Shown here: positions 6,082-8,709 of the stretch, one piece after another
Numbering within the stretch: position 1 is the first letter of the stretch
Layout: each line of letters starts with the position of its first letter
NCBI GenBank assembly: GCA_964400105.1
Contig: CAYNTG010000094.1
Coordinates: 1 to 8,709, forward strand
Origin: CAYNTG01 sp964400105
GTDB lineage: Bacteria; UBP14; UBA6098
Direction of reading: 5' to 3'
Length of the DNA stretch: 8,709 nt
Position numbers and translations under genes: made by a program
The notes under the pieces: generated by a model
What the model was told of the DNA's origin: nothing
Databases searched by the model: none
The model's input: the letters and a program-made list of their open reading frames with translations, nothing else

Positions 6082-6313
6082 ACCTTTGCTCTCTATTTTT
6101 TTGTTCGGCTAAAAATTTCATGAAAAAATCCTTATTAAAATATTTGCTCAAACTAGGATATTTTCTCGAACAATCATCAATATGTTCAAATGCTTCATTT
6201 AGCTTTCCGTCTTTTTCAAGTTCAAAAGCTGTCATAAGATCAAATAATGCGTAAAAGGGGACTTTGTCGTCTTTTAACTTTTCATTATTTAGCCCGTTTT
6301 TTCTCCCGAACAT
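6080..6313 (-). CDS. Small helical hypothetical protein, second gene of the AT-rich cassette
   Basis: A 77-residue cytoplasmic-looking protein; I recognise no family. The ATG at 6313 is chosen because AGAAGGAG stands four bases upstream. An in-frame TTG at 6328 would start inside that ribosome-binding site and is rejected. Most of the chain looks helical and charged. The stretch AFELEKDGKLNEAFEHIDDC (about 29-48) resembles one TPR-like helical hairpin (G-x-L-x-x-A-F), in keeping with the TPR protein upstream. There is no signal peptide or membrane segment. It lies 82 nt after the 606-residue gene on the same strand, so it is probably co-transcribed and may be a partner of that protein. Its base composition matches the upstream gene and not the pyr cluster. 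Confidence 0.6.
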   Translation of the reverse strand: MFGRKNGLNNEKLKDDKVPFYALFDLMTAFELEKDGKLNEAFEHIDDCSRKYPSLSKYFNKDFFMKFLAEQKNREQR

Positions 6314-6395
6314 TTTTCTCCTTCTCAAGAAATTTCTGGATTTACCTTTTTAAACATAATTCCTTCAAACTCAATTTTATTGACATAATAATATT

Positions 6396-8216
6396 TTATC
6401 TCTTTCCTTTCTCTTCTCTTTTTTTTTCTTTTTCTTTGTATTTTTCGTACGATTTATGCACACCATAAATCGTCCCAGCTAACATCCCTAACCCAGCCGC
6501 CCCAGCGTTAGAAATACTCGGTTTGTAATCTGAAGTCCTCTTTTCTCTTCTATTTTGTCTCGATCTTTTTTCTTCATATTCCATTTGCTTCTCTAAAGTG
6601 CGGCTTCTTTCTCTTATTATTTCGTTTAATTCTTCTTCTCTATCATTTTGTAGCTGATTTTCTCTTCTTAAATCCTCAACAATTTCAAAATCCCTATTCG
6701 CACCGAAAATGTCTCCTATTTCTTGTTTTATTACACCTCTATTGTTATAATACACTGGTTCTGTAGGATCACAGTTTATTAGTTTGTTATAATCAGATAT
6801 TGCCCCTATTTTATCGCCTAATTTATATCTTATTTTTGCTCTTTCAAAAATAATATTCTCGTCTGGCGGATATAGGTCTATTATATTGTTATAATATAAT
6901 TTCGCTTTTTCAAAATTATCCATCACTTTGTAGATTCTGGCACATTCTAATAAGACTAATTTGTCATTTCCGTATTTTTTTAAAATATATTCATAATCTT
7001 TTATAGCATCCTCTGAAAGATTATTTCTATCTTCATAAGCAGCTTTTTGAAGATAAATTTCTTGTGAAATATTTTTTTCTAAGAATTTATTAAAGAAAGA
7101 AACTATCTCAATTTTAGGCGCTTTAAATTCACATTCCAAAATTTTAATTACTTTTAAAAAGACTTCGTTTCTATTTGAAATTGCTTGGATATTTTCTAAA
7201 TAAGACAAAGCATATTCAAGTGTCTTATCAAGCGCTTCTATTTTAAGTTTAAGGGTAAATATGTTAGAGAATGCCGAATAAGAATTATTCTTTTCTAAAC
7301 GTTTATTAAAAAGTGGAATTAAAAGATTTTCTTCAATTAGACCTTTTGAATAATTTGTTATACTGTCGAAATAATAATTTTCTTTTTCTTCCTGAATCGA
7401 ATCGATACTTTTTCGGAAATCGTCGAAAGCGCCTTCAACATCATTTATTCGTAATCTTCGAATACCTCTAAAAAGAAAATAATAGTCTTTAGAGTCTTCT
7501 TTATACCATTTTGAATCATAACTAGACCAAGTCTCCCTGCAATTCTCTTCAAGACAGAATTCTTTAGAAACATTCTGATACTTCTCGAAAACACTTGAAA
7601 CATCGTAACTTGAAATTCCTTCAATGCCTTTTCTATAATAATAATATGATTTAGCCAAGTATCTGTTGGCTTTTTTTATATTATTCGTACGGAATTCATT
7701 CTTATATAGTAATTCATATATTAAATATTTTTGGTAATAATTACCGCGCCAAGAAATTCTATATAACAGATTAGTTCCCCGAGTTAATCTGTTATTATTG
7801 TTATATTCAATAGCTTTCTCAATAAAAGCATATAGATTATCTAATGAATCTACGTCTGATGAATCTCCGTTGTAATAACCAACAACAACAGCATATAAAA
7901 AAGAAGAACAAATCATAAGGAAAGAAGGTATTAAAATTAGAAATACCATAGAACGGAATGTATAATGAGATAAACCGAACCCTACGCCCGTAAAAAGAGC
8001 GCCAAGAATGTCAAGTACAGCAAAAATAACGATAAACAATATTCCAATTCCAAAAACCTTTCCAGCTATTTTTGGAGTTGGCAAACCGTAAAGGGAACTA
8101 GTTAACATTGTTAATAAAAATATCGAAACATAAAAATAAAATTTGTGAGAATTGTAAAGAAAGAAAAAAATAAAAATTATCGATATTAAGATAAAAAGGA
8201 AAATAATCTTTTTCAT
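6396..8216 (-). CDS. Membrane protein with TPR-like repeats and coiled-coil tail, unknown function
   Basis: A 606-residue protein with no named family that I recognise. Residues 1-115 hold four hydrophobic segments (about 3-22, 27-45, 53-76, 87-113), so it is anchored in the inner membrane. The region from about 125 to 520 is helical. Clear TPR-like units lie at about 386-418, 419-452 (FEKAKLYYNNIIDLYPPD), 453-486 (GDKIGAISDYNKLINCDP) and 487-520, with another near 245-277 (VEGAFDDFRKSID). Residues about 520-570 are a charged coiled coil rich in Glu and Arg. A glycine/alanine patch, AGAAGLGMLAGTIYGV (571-586), could be a glycine zipper or short membrane-associated helix, and the end is lysine/glutamate rich. 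The start has AGGAG six bases before the ATG. The gene is AT-rich, unlike the pyr genes, suggesting transfer or a separate origin. It probably acts as a protein-protein scaffold; the partner is unknown. Confidence 0.8.
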   Translation of the reverse strand: MKKIIFLFILISIIFIFFFLYNSHKFYFYVSIFLLTMLTSSLYGLPTPKIAGKVFGIGILFIVIFAVLDILGALFTGVGFGLSHYTFRSMVFLILIPSFLMICSSFLYAVVVGYYNGDSSDVDSLDNLYAFIEKAIEYNNNNRLTRGTNLLYRISWRGNYYQKYLIYELLYKNEFRTNNIKKANRYLAKSYYYYRKGIEGISSYDVSSVFEKYQNVSKEFCLEENCRETWSSYDSKWYKEDSKDYYFLFRGIRRLRINDVEGAFDDFRKSIDSIQEEKENYYFDSITNYSKGLIEENLLIPLFNKRLEKNNSYSAFSNIFTLKLKIEALDKTLEYALSYLENIQAISNRNEVFLKVIKILECEFKAPKIEIVSFFNKFLEKNISQEIYLQKAAYEDRNNLSEDAIKDYEYILKKYGNDKLVLLECARIYKVMDNFEKAKLYYNNIIDLYPPDENIIFERAKIRYKLGDKIGAISDYNKLINCDPTEPVYYNNRGVIKQEIGDIFGANRDFEIVEDLRRENQLQNDREEELNEIIRERSRTLEKQMEYEEKRSRQNRREKRTSDYKPSISNAGAAGLGMLAGTIYGVHKSYEKYKEKEKKREEKGKR

Positions 8217-8238
8217 CGTTTTCTCCTATTTGTCTTCG

Positions 8239-8282
8239 TTTAAAAACAAAACCGCCCGCGCGCGGGATTGCGCAGGGCGGTT
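8239..8282 (-). terminator. Strong intrinsic terminator in the leader of the AT-rich cassette
   Basis: Read on the - strand, AACCGCCC (8282-8275) pairs with GGGCGGTT (8257-8250). The inner GCGC (8273-8270) pairs with GCGC (8261-8258) after one bulged base, and TTTTGTTTTT follows (to 8242). The stem is about 12 bp and GC rich. It ends 23 nt before the ATG of the 606-residue gene, so transcripts from the promoters upstream must pass it to reach that gene. Confidence 0.85.
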
Positions 8283-8395
8283 GTTAAGTTCGTAAGAAAT
8301 AATTCTCTTAAATTATTATAGCTATAAGCCCCCCGCCCGTCGATTATATTCGGGGGTTGGGAGCGTGCGGCGTTATTTCCGTTGTTATTCTTCAT
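8240..8395 (-). CDS. Candidate leader peptide ORF of 51 residues
   Basis: The frame reads MKNNNGNNAARSQPPN at its start and ends ARGRFCF. It begins about five bases after the predicted transcription start of the proximal promoter and has no Shine-Dalgarno sequence, so translation would be nearly leaderless. Five of residues 3-8 are Asn, and a Gln-Pro-Pro stretch lies over segment 1 of the attenuator. It spans the whole terminator; its last codons lie in the T-tract and its stop is 23 nt before the 606-residue gene. A ribosome in segment 1 would favour the antiterminator, and a moving ribosome would melt the terminator itself. It could also be a chance open frame. No homologue is known to me. 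Confidence 0.35.
   Translation of the reverse strand: MKNNNGNNAARSQPPNIIDGRGAYSYNNLRELFLTNLTTALRNPARGRFCF
8275..8356 (-). promoter_or_regulatory. Antiterminator / anti-antiterminator segments of an attenuator
   Basis: On the - strand, segment 1 CCCCCG (8356-8351) pairs with CGGGGG (8335-8330). The overlapping segment 2 GGGCGG (8338-8333) can pair instead with segment 3 CCGCCC (8280-8275), which is the left arm of the terminator. These 1:2, 2:3 and 3:4 pairings exclude each other in the order seen in amino-acid operon attenuators. A further small hairpin, AATAATT (8317-8311) with AATTATT (8304-8298), lies between segments 2 and 3. The complementarity is exact; the function is inferred. Confidence 0.5.
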
Positions 8396-8406
8396 GGGTT
8401 GAATTT

Positions 8407-8435
8407 AGCATAATATCATTTTATTTATAAGTCAA
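8407..8435 (-). promoter_or_regulatory. Proximal promoter of the AT-rich cassette
   Basis: On the - strand, TTGACT (8435-8430), a 17-nt spacer and TATGCT (8412-8407). The predicted start is near 8400. This is one of the best matches to a sigma70-type promoter in the window, and it directs transcription through the leader and terminator into the 606-residue gene. Confidence 0.7.
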
Positions 8436-8517
8436 GCGGTATTTTTTCGGCTTTCGGTTTCATATCCCCAGCCCCAATTCCTCGTCGCCGGGTTTGGTTA
8501 TGCGTTTGGTATCTTAC

Positions 8518-8546
8518 AATCTAAGACATCTTTCGTTTTCGGTCAA
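8518..8546 (-). promoter_or_regulatory. Distal promoter candidate upstream of the AT-rich cassette
   Basis: On the - strand, TTGACC (8546-8541), a 17-nt spacer and TAGATT (8523-8518). It lies 111 bp upstream of the proximal promoter in the same orientation. A transcript from here would carry a 12-codon frame (ATG at 8463, stop at 8425) that ends inside the proximal promoter; I do not consider it a proven gene. Confidence 0.4.
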
Positions 8547-8602
8547 GTTGTTTTCCCGGCGGTGCAGAGCACCTTTTACTCATTACCTTAACTTATAAAC
8601 CG

Positions 8603-8709
8603 TTACCTCAGCAGCGTGATCGTGCCGTTGCAGACGACCCGGCCATCGGACTCAACGACATAGATATAAAGCCCCGGCGTCATCAGAAGGCCGTTTTCGT
8701 CGCGGCCAT
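8603..8709 (-). CDS. 3' end of a secreted protein with a FlgD-like C-terminal sorting domain
   Basis: Only the last 34 codons plus the stop are inside the window; the gene enters from the right edge, with one codon split by the boundary. The visible end reads GRDENGLLMTPGLYIYVV (start of the visible part), followed by an acidic/Gly turn and TITLLR before TAA. This is the Gly-Arg-Asp-Glu-Asn-Gly ... Pro-Gly-x-Tyr-x-Tyr pattern of the FlgD-type Ig-like module. In many FCB and candidate-phylum bacteria that module forms the extreme C-terminus of large exported proteins, often in a T9SS-like sorting role. The split codon ends in AT, which fits the usual Asp before GRDENG. What the rest of the protein does cannot be known here. 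A GGTGC/GCACC hairpin (8561-8573) follows the stop but has no T-run on this strand. Confidence 0.75.
   Translation of the reverse strand, partial: GRDENGLLMTPGLYIYVVESDGRVVCNGTITLLR

Noticed and set aside
6314..6328. Five-residue longer start (TTG) for the 77-residue protein
   Set aside because: The extra codons are the ribosome-binding site of the ATG at 6313.
6247..6468. Phe-rich + strand frame of 73 codons
   Set aside because: Shadow of the AT-rich - strand genes and their intergenic gap; the Phe runs are reverse-complement Lys/Glu codons.
8425..8463. 12-codon - strand frame beginning MKPKAEK
   Set aside because: Too short and ends inside a promoter; only a weak G-rich ribosome-binding site. 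Mentioned under the distal promoter.
8561..8577. GGTGC-AGA-GCACC-TTTT as a + strand terminator
   Set aside because: The stem is only 5 bp with a 3-nt loop, and no + strand gene ends near it.
1..8709. CRISPR array, retron or diversity-generating element
   Set aside because: No regularly spaced direct repeats, reverse transcriptase motif or template/variable repeat pair was seen.

Overview
The window looks like a chromosomal segment of an uncultured or candidate-phylum bacterium, probably in or near the Fibrobacteres-Chlorobi-Bacteroidetes assemblage or a similar candidate lineage. The evidence is a PyrR-type pyrimidine cluster interleaved with glycosyltransferases, a FlgD-like/T9SS-style C-terminal sorting domain at the right edge, and a dispersed palindrome of the TCATTGCGAGGAGCG type at the left. 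The lineage call is inference and is weak. Genes on the + strand have moderate to high G+C (35 of 60 bases G/C in the sampled line 2701-2760). The - strand genes at 6080-8216 are strikingly A+T rich (15/60 and 18/60 G/C in lines 6841-6900 and 7201-7260).

Left part (1-577): no convincing gene. It holds two GC-rich hairpins and a 171-bp element whose 13-bp inverted ends (288-300 and 446-458) enclose a well-known type of interspersed palindrome (328-402).

Centre (+ strand, 578-5790): a membrane-anchored family-2 glycosyltransferase, apparently leaderless, comes first. A pyrimidine cluster follows with its own promoter: pyrR, then an intrinsic terminator hairpin touching the pyrR stop codon, then pyrB, a family-4-like glycosyltransferase and pyrC. 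The last three are almost fused (4-bp overlap, then a 1-nt gap). PyrB and PyrC catalyse steps 2 and 3 of UMP synthesis. PyrR is a PRPP-binding regulator/uracil phosphoribosyltransferase. The embedded glycosyltransferase would be co-expressed with UMP synthesis, whose products feed nucleotide-sugar pools.

Right part (5791-8709): a strong + strand promoter with no ORF behind it may make a structured RNA of about 185 nt (5894-6081). On the - strand lies an AT-rich two-gene cassette: a 606-residue protein with four N-terminal membrane helices, TPR-like repeats and a charged coiled-coil tail, followed by a 77-residue helical protein. I recognise no named family for either.

The most interesting element is the leader of this cassette (8217-8435). 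A near-consensus promoter, an almost leaderless 51-codon Asn-rich ORF, and a strong intrinsic terminator are joined by mutually exclusive GC pairings (segments 1:2, 2:3, 3:4), the layout of a transcription attenuator. A second promoter lies farther upstream, and the window ends in the 3' end of a secreted/sorted protein gene. No tRNA, rRNA, CRISPR array or transposase gene was found.
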